A DNA stretch of 64,000 bases, from the NCBI GenBank assembly GCA_017311185.1, contig JAESUZ010004141.1:558001-622000 (forward strand), written 5' to 3'. Under the pieces are notes generated by a model that was not told the DNA's origin, did no database searches, and saw only the letters and a list, made by a program, of their open reading frames with translations. A program made the position numbers and the translations under genes. The stretch comes from Proteles cristata cristata. Lineage: Eukaryota > Chordata > Mammalia > Carnivora > Hyaenidae. Positions 23,157 through 33,448 of the stretch are shown piece after piece. Numbering within the stretch: the stretch's first letter is position 1; each line of letters begins with the position of its first letter.

Positions 23157-23196
23157 CGAGGCCCGGTCCCGCCCCCGCCTCCCAGCCCCGGCCCCC

Positions 23197-23214
23197 TGAC
23201 GTCGGCGCACGTCA
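23197..23214 (+). promoter_or_regulatory. SIK2: CRE-like pair: TGACGTCG and ACGTCA
   Basis: TGACGTCG at 23,197-23,204 differs from the full CRE (TGACGTCA) by the last base. ACGTCA at 23,209-23,214 is a CRE half-site in the opposite sense. Their spacing and closeness to the likely start site suit CREB/ATF binding. Confidence 0.55.
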
Positions 23215-23239
23215 GCGGCGGCGCGCGCCTGGCTGGGCC

Positions 23240-23357
23240 CTGAGGAGCGGGAGGGAGCGAGCGAGGGAGCGAGCGGAGCGGCGTCGCCGGAGCCCAGCCG
23301 CGCCGCCGGCCCGCCAGCCCGCGCTCCAGTCCGCCGTGTCTAGCAGCGGGGCCCAGC
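23240..23357 (+). other. SIK2: probable SIK2 5' untranslated region
   Basis: GC-rich leader rich in GAGCGAGCG-like units, with no ATG between 23,240 and the start codon. The exact transcription start is not visible in sequence; 23,240 is an estimate from the CCAAT box position and from my memory that the human leader is about this long. Confidence 0.5.
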
Positions 23358-23492
23358 ATGGTCATGGCGGATGGCCCGAAGCACTTGCAGCGCGGGCCGG
23401 TCCGGGTGGGGTTCTACGACATCGAGGGCACGCTGGGCAAGGGCAACTTCGCGGTGGTGAAGCTGGGGCGGCACCGGATCACCAAGACGGAG
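23358..23492 (+). CDS. SIK2: SIK2 coding exon 1 (codons 1-45)
   Basis: First coding exon of salt-inducible kinase 2, an AMPK-family Ser/Thr kinase of the cytoplasm and nucleus that phosphorylates CRTC coactivators and class IIa HDACs and is itself activated by LKB1. The exon encodes 45 residues starting MVMADGPKH. The kinase domain begins near residue 20, and the glycine-rich ATP loop is visible as G27-K-G29-N-F-A-V33. The ATG has A at -3 and G at +4; a second in-frame ATG lies two codons later. The exon ends ACGGAG followed by the GTGCGG donor at 23,493, phase 0, so exon 2 continues directly with V46. The identity rests on the match to SIK2 as I know it, here with Lys at residue 8 where I remember Arg in human. 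SIK1 and SIK3 differ in the tail before the kinase domain. Confidence 0.96.
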
Positions 23493-24330
23493 GTGCGGCC
23501 CGGGGCTCGGCGGGAGCGTCCGAGACGAGGGTCCGGGAGAGGAGCTGTTGGCCGGGAGGGGCGGCTGCAGCGGGGGGTGGGGGTGGGGGGCTGGGTCCCC
23601 AGCTGAGGCGAGGGGCCTGGGGTCGTGAGGACCCGGGAGGTGCAGGGGGTCGGTGAGCGCCGAAGAGCTCGGGCCCGGTCCCCCTTGAGCCGAGTGTCGT
23701 CCAGTCAGTCGGAAGCCCGACCAGCCGGGGCTTTGCCTTCCCTACGCCACCCCCGGTGGCCACACGGAATTTCGCTCAGGGCCTCCCACCCGGGCCGTGA
23801 CCTGGTCTGTGGCCTCCGCTCCGGAGCCCAAGTTCCGCGTCTTCCCTGCTTTCAGCTGGGGGTGGGGTGGGAGGGGAAGTCTGGGTGCTCCGGGGCCGCC
23901 TGCGCCCGCACTCCCGCCACGGGGCATCGCGCGGCCCCCCGCGACCGCGGCGCCCCTCCCTGCCCCGGCGAGGACCGACCCCCCCCCGCCCCCCCGGTGG
24001 CCGGCGGTGCCCGGCCGGCCATTGTCCCTCTCGTCTCCCTCCTTTTGCCCGACAGTGTCTCCCTCCGAGCTGGTGTCAGGCTAGCTTGATCTCGCGCCCG
24101 AGGCATTTCCATCTAATACTCCAGACAATAGAGCTGGTGTGAAAACGGTCAGCCCTTGCGTTGGCCCGGTCGGCGGCTCGGGCTTTCTCCGCCTAGGTCG
24201 TCCCTCCACCAGGTGCGCGTTCGGGCTGCGGAGACGCGTTCCTGAAGCCGCCGCTCAGGCCGCCTCTCCGCTCCCGAAGCCCTCAGCTGCTTCCCGACGA
24301 TGAATCCGGCCCCCCCACCCCCCCCGCACA

Positions 24331-25589
24331 TTCTAATGCACCGCACATATCTTCTCACGAGTCTCTGTTCTTACCTAACCCGCCCCCCTTCCTTCCACTG
24401 CCTCAAGCTGCTCTCCTCAGGGTCTCTATTTTAAGACGTGCAAATTAAATACTTCGGGAAAACAGTAGAAACAAAACCATTCTTCAGAATAAAACCTTGT
24501 GTTTCTCGCGTACTCTACCCTGCCTTATTGTAGTTGGGCTGGAGTTTCGTCCTTTTTCGGTATTTTTTTTTTTTTTTTTTTGCCTCCATGGTTTTCATCC
24601 TGCTTCGTTTTCCTCCCTGTTAGTGCAAATGCACTAGAGTTTGAATGTGCGACAAATCTAGGACTTACACTCCTCCCCCCCCCTCCCCCCCGAGAATGGC
24701 TAGGTAAGGTGAAGGACATTTGGGAACTTGGAGTGATTTTTTGCTGCTGCTGTTCTTGGAAGTTTTACTTAATGTGAAGGAGTCCATTTCCAAAAAGTGG
24801 GGGCATATGGCGTTATGTCGTCTTCAGTTTTTGTCCTCCTCCCACCAGTCCTGAGGCATTCCGAATCCGACTTATTTTTTTAGTATTAGGACCAAGGTCA
24901 CAGATTTACCATAGTCACCGCATATACCAAGTTTGTAATGATGAACAAGGGGACTGTAGTGAGATTATTTAATCCTGATCCCAGCATTTCTAGAAATGAA
25001 GAAATCGATTCTGTCCCTCCAAAAAACCATGGCCCAATGCCTTGCTCTTTCCCCATCAATTACGTTAAAAGAAGGCATTTTTAATTGTGTATTTTTATAT
25101 GAGTCCTTGCTTGCTGACTCTAAAAATCAAAGAAATTGTGCATTAAGGAAAGCGTCTACAGAGCTTCTGAACGTTTTTATGTGGTTGAATTCCAAACCCA
25201 TTAGTTCGTAATTTTTTTCTCATCAGCTTTTAACAGTAGTGGTTGCAAGAGCTAATTAATTCAGCTGTTATTTATTAGGTCAGACTTAGATAATACGGTA
25301 TCTGTTTAAGAACTGTTTATGTGGAGCTGGTGGTGAGTGACACTCTTGAGGTTGACAGTTCAAACTGAGTCCCTTGTAAAGTGATCTGTCTGGTGGAGCT
25401 AGGGGGCACTGTGGAGCAGCCCGGTGGTTTGGCCATCACCTCTTAAGATCAACGCATTTGTAATTGAAGGCACAGGTTGGATCCTGAAAGATCACTCGGA
25501 TCCTTGTATACATGTGTAAAACAATTTAATTTAAAAGCACAATTTCTAATCCACAGAACCTGTCTCCCTTTGCTTTTTAAAAGAAGGTG
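24331..25589. other. unassigned intron 1 sequence
   Basis: Transition out of the CpG island. T17-18 run near 24,563 and a C-rich run near 24,670. No repeat family recognised; no exon signal. Confidence 0.45.
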
Positions 25590-25826
25590 GCCTTAGGGCA
25601 CCTGGGTGACTCAGTCGGTTAAGCCTTGGACTCTTGGTTTCAGCTCACATCCTAACCTCACGGTTGGTGGGTTCCACCTCGTTCTGCACTGACAGTGGGG
25701 AGCATGCCCAGGATCCTGGCTATCCACCCCCCCCTTCCCCAGCCCCGTCTTGCTCTCAGCCCCTCCCCTGCTCATGTTCTGTCAATCTCTCTCTCAAAAA
25801 ATAAATAAACTTTAAAAAGTTTGGGG
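25590..25826 (+). mobile_element. SINEC_F-type SINE, diverged
   Basis: Forward copy GGGCACCTGGGTGACTCAGT to AAAATAAATAAACTTTAAAA, with an extra C-rich patch near 25,727. Confidence 0.88.
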
Positions 25827-26249
25827 AAAAAAGGTGCCCTTAATATATAAAAAGAAATAACGTGGATTTAAGATGGGCCCATGTTCCTGGTAATTTGGTG
25901 TGAGTGGGGATTTTAAAGTTGAGAGGAATGAGGGAAATAGCAAGGTAATTAATGAAGAGGAAAAGTTCTGAAGTTCTGGCGAGTTGCTCTGTGAACTTTC
26001 CTGGTAATTTGCATTAAGAATTGTTTAGCAACAGCACTGATACAATTGTTTCTTAAAGCATAGGATTAATAAGCATTTTTAAAGCAGTGTTTGTTATCTT
26101 TATTCATTCACTGGATAAATATTTGTGTCTTCAATCAATCCAACTACCTCAAATACTGTAAATAAGATGGCTAGTGGAAACCTTAAAGTTTTATTTAACA
26201 TTATTTTAGATACTCATTGCTGAACATACTACAGTAATTACAGGTGAGA
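25827..26249. other. unassigned intron 1 sequence
   Basis: No feature recognised. Confidence 0.4.
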
Positions 26250-26466
26250 GAATTTTTAAAAATATTTTTAATTATTTCTGAGAGAGATAGAGACAGTGTG
26301 AACAGGGGAGGGTCAGAGAGGGAAGGAGACACAGAATCTGAAACAGGCTCCAGGCTCTGAGCTAGCTGTCAGCAGAGAGCCCGACGCGGGGCTCGAACCC
26401 ACGAACCATGAGATCATGACCTGAGCCGAAGTCAGAGGCTTAACCGACTGAGCCACCCAGGTGCCC
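26250..26466 (-). mobile_element. SINEC_F-type SINE
   Basis: Reverse copy with GAGATCATGACCTGAGCCGA and CACCCAGGTGCCCC head. Flanks read CAGGTGAGAGAA and CGGGTGAGAAAA, an imperfect target duplication. Confidence 0.93.
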
Positions 26467-26674
26467 CTACGGGTGAGAAAAATTAAAGTGTGTAAAGAGC
26501 AATTTCAGATAAACATCATGATGGTACTCATTGCTTATAGAAATTTCTTCAATACAGTATGTCTTAACATCAATGTAAGTTTGTGTTCTGAAGATTAGAG
26601 GTCTTGTTTCCCAAGTTTGAACCCACGGCCAATTTTAGGGCTTTTTTTAATGTCTGTGTGATGAAAAATCGGAC

Positions 26675-26677
<3 letters not shown>

Positions 26678-26722
<45 letters not shown>
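26678..26722. repeat. (ATT)15 trinucleotide microsatellite
   Basis: Fifteen uninterrupted ATT units, directly abutting the T-rich end of the next SINE and so probably grown from its tail. Confidence 0.97.
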
Positions 26723-26904
26723 TTAAATGTTTATGTGTTTTGAAAGAGAGAGGGAGAGGGGCAGGAAGAGGAGAGAATCCCAAGCAGGCTCAGCTCTGTG
26801 AGTGCAGAGCCCAAGGCAGGCCTCAATTTCAGGAACCCTGAGACCCATGACCTGACTGAAATCAAGTCTGGGATGCTTAACTGACTGAACCACCCAGGTG
26901 CTCC
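26723..26904 (-). mobile_element. SINEC_F-type SINE, diverged
   Basis: Reverse copy. GAAAGAGAGAGGGAGAGGGG tract, then CTGACTGAACCACCCAGGTG head. Confidence 0.85.
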
Positions 26905-27439
26905 AAAGACCCTGTTATTTTTACTTGGTTCTTCTCTGTTGCTAGTTGGAAATCACTGAAGAATGATGTATTTTCTACAGAGCTTGGGAGATCCAAGACT
27001 GTTTGCCTTTTAGGCAAAGAAAAATCAGTACACAAAAAGAGATCTTCATCTTGGTCTAATCAAATAGCTTAACATTGTTTAAGAAATATAATTACGTTCT
27101 CATCTGACGCTGTATTCTCATGTTAGATCTCTATGTAAATTTTGCACACAAAAGGGAAGGCAGGTGGTGGTAGAATCCAGCTTCCTAATAGAATACTTCA
27201 GAAAAGCTTTGTAGTGTTGGTTTGTGGTTTATGAATTAGAGTAGCTAATTTTATAAAATTAGCATAATGGGAAAAGAATAATAGCATTTAGACTGTTAAA
27301 CTATTTTAGGCAATAGTGGTTGCTAGTTTGCTGTGCTGTGAGTGTCCTTGAGTAGTGTTTTATTTTATTAATACTGTGCTAGCAAGGAATTGTTTCCTTC
27401 TAATTGTATGGTTGGCTTTTTTGTTTTCTGTTAAAGAAA
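26905..27439. other. unassigned intron 1 sequence
   Basis: Single-copy-looking AT-rich DNA with no recognised element. Confidence 0.4.
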
Positions 27440-28000
27440 TAGCCTTACTGTAGAAAATATAAAAAAGTGTATAGTGCACAAAATGTACATGTGTAATTCT
27501 TCCACCAATGGGAGTAAATCATTCTTAGAGCATATTTCCCTCCAGTCTTTTTTTTTAATTTTTTTTTCCATAGATGAGATCATATGCTATATACACTTAC
27601 ATAAATTGTATCCTTTTTCCACTTATCATTATAACATATTTTGCTTAATATATCTAACTTCGTAAAATATTTTTAACAGCTGCATAGTGTTTCACCTAGT
27701 AGATGAATCCTGTCTTATTTAACAATTTTCTTATTAAACATTACATAATTTCCAGTTTTCACTTTGAGTAAATAATTTGCAGTGAATAATCTTTGCGTGT
27801 GTAACTCTGTGTCTGCATTTTTTTTTCTGGGGAAGGAGCTAGGGGTGAGGAGTGGAATTTGGAGGTAAATTCCTAGAAGGGAAATTACCAAGTGAGAAGG
27901 TATTATTTTCACATTAAAGAATAATATATATTATCAAATCTATCATTTATTGAAAAAATTTTAAAGTATAGATAAATGAAAAGAATTACCCATAATATCA
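27440..28000 (-). mobile_element. old L1-like 3' UTR remnant
   Basis: Reads like the reverse of an old L1 3' UTR: GAGATCATATGCTATATACA, AGCTGCATAGTGTTTCACCT, AGTAAATAATTTGCAGTGAA and GTAAATTCCTAGAAGGGAAA. Diverged; the family is uncertain. Confidence 0.45.
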
Positions 28001-28332
28001 CCACCCGGAAATAACCATTAGTTATTTTCACATTTTTTCTGTGACAGATAATTAAATTTCCCTCAATACCATACCTCTTGTGTTGCTTAGCTAAAGACCA
28101 CGTGAGTGGGTAGTTCATGGAATCTTAAAGCTCTTTTACAGAGGGTCTGAAAATTACCCTATTAAAATGGCATTTTGGTGTTGGGCTACTTACTTATCCT
28201 TAAGAGAACCTGGAATGTAAAACTGATAGCAAAGACATCTGAAAACTTTTTGCTCACTGAAAAGCTGTTTTTGTGTGTGTTGGGGCTTTTAAGTTTAGGC
28301 ATAATTCTTTACTACTTTAAAATATATTTTTA

Positions 28333-28546
28333 GGGTTGCCTGGGTGGCTCAGTCGGTTAAGCGTCCGACTTCGGCTCAGGTCATGATCTCACAGTCTGTG
28401 GGTTCGAGCCCCGCTTTGGGGCTCTGCTGACAGCTCAGAGCCTGGACCCTGTTTCAGATTCTGGGTCTTCCTCTCTCTCTGCCCCTCCCCCACTCACGCT
28501 CGGTCTTTCTCAAAATAAAATAAAGACATAAAAAAAAATTGTTTTT
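28333..28546 (+). mobile_element. SINEC_F-type SINE with 13-bp target duplication
   Basis: Forward copy with A and B boxes intact (GGTGGCTCAGTCGG and GGTTCGAGCCCC). AAATATATTTTTA lies at 28,320-28,332 and 28,547-28,559. Confidence 0.94.
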
Positions 28547-28559
28547 AAATATATTTTTA

Positions 28560-29639
28560 AAGCTTCCCAAATAGTTAAAGTATCAAAATTGCATTTTTCG
28601 ATCAAGGGTAGAAACAAGAAGAGATAATATCACACTCTAATGGCAATGTTTCTTGAAAAAGAGAACTTAACCTTTTTTAATACATTTAAATTTTATATTT
28701 TGCTTTAAAGTTTTAAGACCCCTCTCAATAGTCTTGGTAATGATCTTGTGTTGTGAAATATTCCGTATTTAGCAGCAGTACTGTGTACAACAGAAGGACT
28801 TGTTACCAAATAATACAATCACTTTGTATTTATAATTTATATTTGGGCCTATGTATAGTCTTAATAATGTGTTGAAATGAAAATTATCTTTGTCGTGGAA
28901 TATATATGCCTTATTAGAAACTGTTCTTAAATTTCTTGGCACCCCGGACAAGTAATATTTGGCAAATTATTCTGCTAAATATTGCTCAAAATGATCTGTT
29001 CTTTTGAGGGAGTTGTTGGGGACAAACATCCAAAATAGGAGTTGTGTAAATTTTTATATTCTGTAGAAATTTTTAACTTTCACAGAGTTTAACGTGTTCT
29101 GATTTTAATTCCACTGGGAAATTCTATCTCAATATCCGGCAATTAAGAAAACATTTATTTGGAAATAACTGAAACTGACCTCTGTTCCTGGATTCGTATG
29201 ATGACATTTGACTGTGGGCCACTGCTGATGGCAGAGGCCGTTTCCTTGGGGCCAAGTGGATTCCAGAAATTCACTAAGATCATTCTTTCCTATTTAGTGT
29301 ACCTAGCACTTCCCCTACCTTCTACCTCCATAGTTTTAAAAGAAGTTTTTCTTAGGTATTTATATGCCTTTATACAGAATGTTTCTGGAGAATACTTTCC
29401 TACCCTTCAAAGAGAAATAGCCCACATATCCAGTTAGAGATTATCAAAAGAATGAAAGACAATAACATTTGGGGATTTCATCAGAAATTCATTTTAAAAA
29501 GTATTTAAAAACACTTTAGCAGTTAACGTGATAAATCTTACATGAATTAAACTGAAAAATGTTGCTAAAATTTGTTTTTAAGTTCTTCTCTAAGAGAAGC
29601 ATAGTATTTATGTGTTTCCCCCAGTAAAATAAGGAACAC
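28560..29639. other. unassigned intron 1 sequence
   Basis: About 1.1 kb with no recognised repeat. A 92-codon open frame (29,159-29,437) has no family resemblance. Confidence 0.4.
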
Positions 29640-30650
29640 AAGTTCATTGTAGACATTGTTGAAAAAAGAAACATCTTTAATGCCACCATCCAGACCAGGA
29701 GGTCACAGCTGTTAATATTTGGTTCATACCCTCTTAGTTGTTCACGTATATTTTATATGTTAGTAATGAAATTGATGTCATCTATACATATGTGGTGTTT
29801 TTTTTTTTTAACTTAATGTGTTAACATTCTTCCAAGTTTAAAAAAAAAAAAGTCCCAAGCATGGTTAATTAGTATCTTTACATGTGACTGTCTGTATTCA
29901 GTCAATTTCCTATTATTCAACATGTAGATCATTTCCCTCTCTTGCTGTTTCACTTTCTAGGAGAATGTTTCAGAGGGCATTCCTATATATCTACATCTGT
30001 CTTTGTGCACTTATCTGATTATTCCCTCAGGCTAATCCCATGGTAATGTACTTCTTAGGTCAAGGAGTATGTCCTTTTATCTGTATTTTAGGGCACGAGA
30101 TGCCAAATTACCCTCTAGAAAAGTAGCACCTGTTAATTTTCACCAGGAAGAAACCATATGCCAGGAATATTATTTTTTAAATCTTTCTCAGTTGATAGGG
30201 GGAAATAATATTTTTTATTTGATTTAACATTTCTGATTTAACGTTTTTATTTGATTACATGGTTTTATTTATTTTTTTAATTTTATTTTTAATGTTTATT
30301 TTTGAGAAAGAGAGAGAGACAGAGCCTGAGTCGGGGAGGCGCAGAGAGGGAAACAGAATCCAAAGCAGGCTCCAGGCTCTAAACTGTCAGCACAGATCCC
30401 AAAATGGGGCTTCAACTCATGAACCTTGAGATCATGACCTAAGCCGAAGTCGGACAGATAACTGAGTCACCCAGGTGCCCCAATTACATGTTTTTTTATA
30501 AGATGACTGTATGTTATTTCTTTCATGAATTGCTTTTTTATTCTTTGGTCCATTTTTTTAAATTGAGTTGTCATTTTGTTGATTTGTTTAAATAATTTTT
30601 AAGATAGGAGAATACTTTTAATCATTTCTTTTATAGTCTTAATAATCCTT
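29640..30650 (-). mobile_element. old L1M-type 3' end
   Basis: Segments such as TGCCAAATTACCCTCTAGAA, TCAATTTCCTATTATTCAAC and TAAATTGAGTTGTCATTTTG follow the reverse of an old L1 3' UTR and ORF2 end. A SINE splits it at 30,265. Confidence 0.5.
30265..30481 (-). mobile_element. SINEC_F-type SINE
   Basis: Reverse copy: AATGTTTATTTTTGAGAAAG, GAGATCATGACCTAAGCCGA and GTCACCCAGGTGCCCC. Confidence 0.92.
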
Positions 30651-31609
30651 GGTTCAATTTCTATGCATCTAAAACTGTAGTGACATTTACCTTTCCTATA
30701 GTCTGTTTTCCTTACCCACCATTAGAAAAGTCAAATTAAATCTTCATGAGAATTTATTTCATTATATAAATTCTTACATTTTAAAGTCAAATTTTAAATT
30801 AGAAAAAGTCTAATTTATTTAAACTTACAAGATAGAGAACTCCATGTTAGTTTTACTACTGACTTTTACCGCTTTCAGAAACCCTTTCATTGTAGGACCG
30901 CTCCGTCATGTTGACTCGTCAGTCAAATGTTCTGATTCCACCTATGATTTAATAAATGGGCTTGTAAAGTACATTTAATATTTAATTTCAAAGAGTTAAC
31001 TATATGGTAAGAATAATGCTCTATGGTACTTCAGAAGGACTGTGTACAATTGGTGTATTAGGGGTAAATAGCACTAAGGCAAATGTTACCCGACACAGTA
31101 AATATAAGTTAATCCCTTCTGATCTGTTATTAGAATAGCTCTTATTGTGTAACTTCCTTATAAATTCCCCTAAAGCTACTTTTGTATGTATGGTTTCTTT
31201 AAGTGCATAAGATAAATATTTCTTTAATGAGAAGTGAAAAATAATTTTTGTTGAATTATCAGAAAGACAGGATAACATCACTATTAAATTGCATTTTGAA
31301 AAGTGAAAAGATATCTTTCATCCATCAGCTTCCACTGTTTTCATTTCTGCTCTTGGATTTAATTCCTTGTCTTCTGTACATTTGTGTTTTACAGGCTATT
31401 ACTTATATACACATTGTTTTTACTTTGTTGGAAACATTTTTCTATAGACAGTCTTTAAATGTTTAAATTTTATAAAATAATATGCTCATTCATTTCATAG
31501 AGTATTTAGATGATAAAATGACTAATATTTCACGGATGGGTAAGTTAGCATATGTGATTAATATAACTTCATTTCATTTCATTTTTTCTGTTTTTCCCTA
31601 TTAGTATTC
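30651..31609. other. unassigned intron 1 sequence
   Basis: No exon, SINE or confident repeat seen. Confidence 0.4.
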
Positions 31610-31778
31610 ATGCCCATTGAAGAAAAATCTTACAAAAAGTATAAAGCAGAAAAATAAAATAGTCCCCAGTTTTTTTTTACCCACTGATAAAATTTTTGGC
31701 ATATTTGTATCTAGTTTTGCCTGGTCTTTTTTTATACATACTTCCTGTTGAGACTTCCCTTAAATACTAATTTTTTTC

Positions 31779-31994
31779 AAAACATTTTTTTAACATTTTT
31801 ATTCATTTTTGAGAGACAGAGCACGAGTTGGGGAGGGACAGAGAGACAGACCGACAGACAGACAGAATCTGAAGCAGGCCCCAGGCTCTGAGTTGTTATT
31901 TCAGAACCCGACATGGGGCTCATACCCACAGTCTGTGAGATCATGACCTAGTCCAAAATTGGATGTTTACCTACCTGAGCCACCCAGGCGCCCC
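31779..31994 (-). mobile_element. SINEC_F-type SINE
   Basis: Reverse copy with a short GACAGACCGACAGACAGACA patch. TAATTTTTTT occurs on both sides as a possible target duplication. Confidence 0.9.
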
Positions 31995-32362
31995 TAATTT
32001 TTTTGTTTAGTATTTTAGTCTAAGTACTTCTCTATATTATTAAAAACTACTATAATAGCTGTATAACAGTCATAATATAAGCTTACTGTAACTCAAATAA
32101 TTATTTCCCACTTGTTTCTATTTCTATATTACAAATAGTATTCTTTGAATATATTTACAGATAAATCTTTATCATCATTTCAGATTCCAAGAATTTCAAA
32201 TAATTTCTCAGAAGTAGAATCCTTATGCTAAATACTATGGGTGATTTTTTTTCTTTATTGAAGTATAGTTAACATTCAGTGTTATATTACTTTCAGGTTT
32301 ACCATATAATAATGATTCAACAATTTATGCATTACTCAGCATTCGTCACGATAAGTATACTT

Positions 32363-32562
32363 TTTTCTTTCTTTTTTTTTTTTTTTTTAAATGTTTTATT
32401 TATTGCTAGGAGAGAGAGAGGGAGTCACAGACCGAAACAGGCTCCAGGCTCTGAGCTGGCAGTCAGCACAGAGCCCGACGCGGGGCCCGAACCCACGAAC
32501 CGCGGGATCATGACCTAAGCGAAAGTCGGCCGCTTAACCGACGAAGCCACCCAGGAGCCCCT
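32363..32562 (-). mobile_element. SINEC_F-type SINE, younger subfamily
   Basis: Reverse copy in the L1 tail, with GCTAGGAGAGAGAGAGGGAG, CGGGATCATGACCTAAGCGA and a slightly altered head. Confidence 0.93.
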
Positions 32563-33034
32563 CCTTTTTTCTTTTGATTTTAACTTTTTTATTTGAGTCT
32601 AGTCGATACTCAGTGAAGATACTCAGTGCTTCGTTACTTTCAAGTATACAACTTAGTGATTTGACAGGTTTATACATTATTCTACATTTATCTTGTATAG
32701 CTTCCATCTGCCCCATTACAACATCATGACAATATCATTAACTGTATTCCTTATACTGTGACTTTTATTTCTGTGATTTGTTCATTCCATAGCTGAAAGC
32801 CTGTTTCTCTCTCCCCTTTACCAGTTTTGCCCAGTGCCCCACCCTCTTCCCCTCTGGCACCCATCAGTTTGTTCTCTGTAGGTCTGATTTTGCTTTTCAC
32901 TTGTTTTTGGTTTTTTTTTTTTTGATTCTGCTTGTGAGTGGAGTCGTATGATATTTGTCTTAGCCTTGACTTATCTCACTTAGCATAGTATCCTCTAGGT
33001 CCATCCATGTTGTTTAAAAGGGCATGATTTCATC

Positions 33035-33448
33035 TTTTTTTTTTTTAATGTTTACTTTTTTTGAGAGAGAAAGATCAAACACACACATGGGGAGGGGCAC
33101 TGTCAGCACAGAGCTGGTCGCAGACCTTGGTCCCACAAACCACCGTGAGATCATGACCTGAGCCAAAATCAAGAGTCAGATGTTTAATTGGGGCGCCTGG
33201 GTGGCTTAGTCAGTTAAGTGTCCGACTTTCGCTTAGGTCATGATCTCGCGGTTTGTGAGTTCGGGCCCCGCGTCGGGCTCTGTGCTGACTGCCAGCTCAG
33301 AGCCTGGAGCCTGTTTCAGTCTGTGACTCCCTCTCTATCTCTGACCCTCCCCTGCTCACGCTGTCTCTCTCTCTCCTGGAAATAAATAAAACATTAAAAA
33401 AAAAAAAAAAGTCAGATGTTTAACCCACCGAGCCACCCAGGTGCCCCA
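33035..33448 (-). mobile_element. SINEC_F-type SINE split by another SINE
   Basis: Reverse SINE inserted in the L1. ATTTCATC at 33,027-33,034 recurs at 33,449-33,456. Its left part runs to about 33,187 and its final head piece (CCCACCGAGCCACCCAGG) resumes at 33,424, because a forward SINE sits in between. Confidence 0.9.
33188..33409 (+). mobile_element. SINEC_F-type SINE, younger subfamily, nested in a SINE
   Basis: Forward copy with the GACTTTCGCTTAGGTCATGA and CTGACTGCCAGCTCAGAGCC variants. The exact duplication AGTCAGATGTTTAA at 33,174-33,187 and 33,410-33,423 lies within the older reverse SINE. Confidence 0.96.

Larger units (their letters stand above)
23016..23179 (+). promoter_or_regulatory. 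SIK2: GC-box (Sp1/KLF-type) cluster
   Basis: CCCCGCCCC at 23,016-23,024, CCCCGCCC at 23,078-23,085 and CCCGCCCCCGCC at 23,168-23,179. These are within about 350 bp upstream of the start codon. Confidence 0.6.
22850..24330 (+). promoter_or_regulatory. SIK2: CpG island and promoter region of SIK2
   Basis: GC content and CpG density rise sharply near 22,850 and fall away after about 24,330, against AT-rich DNA on both sides. The island covers the proximal promoter, exon 1 and the first 800 bp of intron 1, and contains no transposon. Its motifs (GC boxes, one CCAAT box, several ACGTC elements, no clear TATA box) fit a housekeeping-type promoter with dispersed initiation. The boundaries were judged by eye and not computed. 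Confidence 0.88.

Noticed and set aside
23145..23243. ATG in a good context (GCCATGG) opening a 32-codon frame upstream of SIK2, a possible uORF
   Set aside because: The ATG lies just upstream of the CCAAT box and before the likely start of transcription, so most transcripts would not include it. It would matter only if a more distal start were used.
22736..23365. 209-codon and other long open frames on both strands across the CpG island
   Set aside because: GC-rich DNA has few stop codons. The frames overlap the promoter, are low-complexity in Arg/Pro/Gly/Ala, and have no family resemblance.
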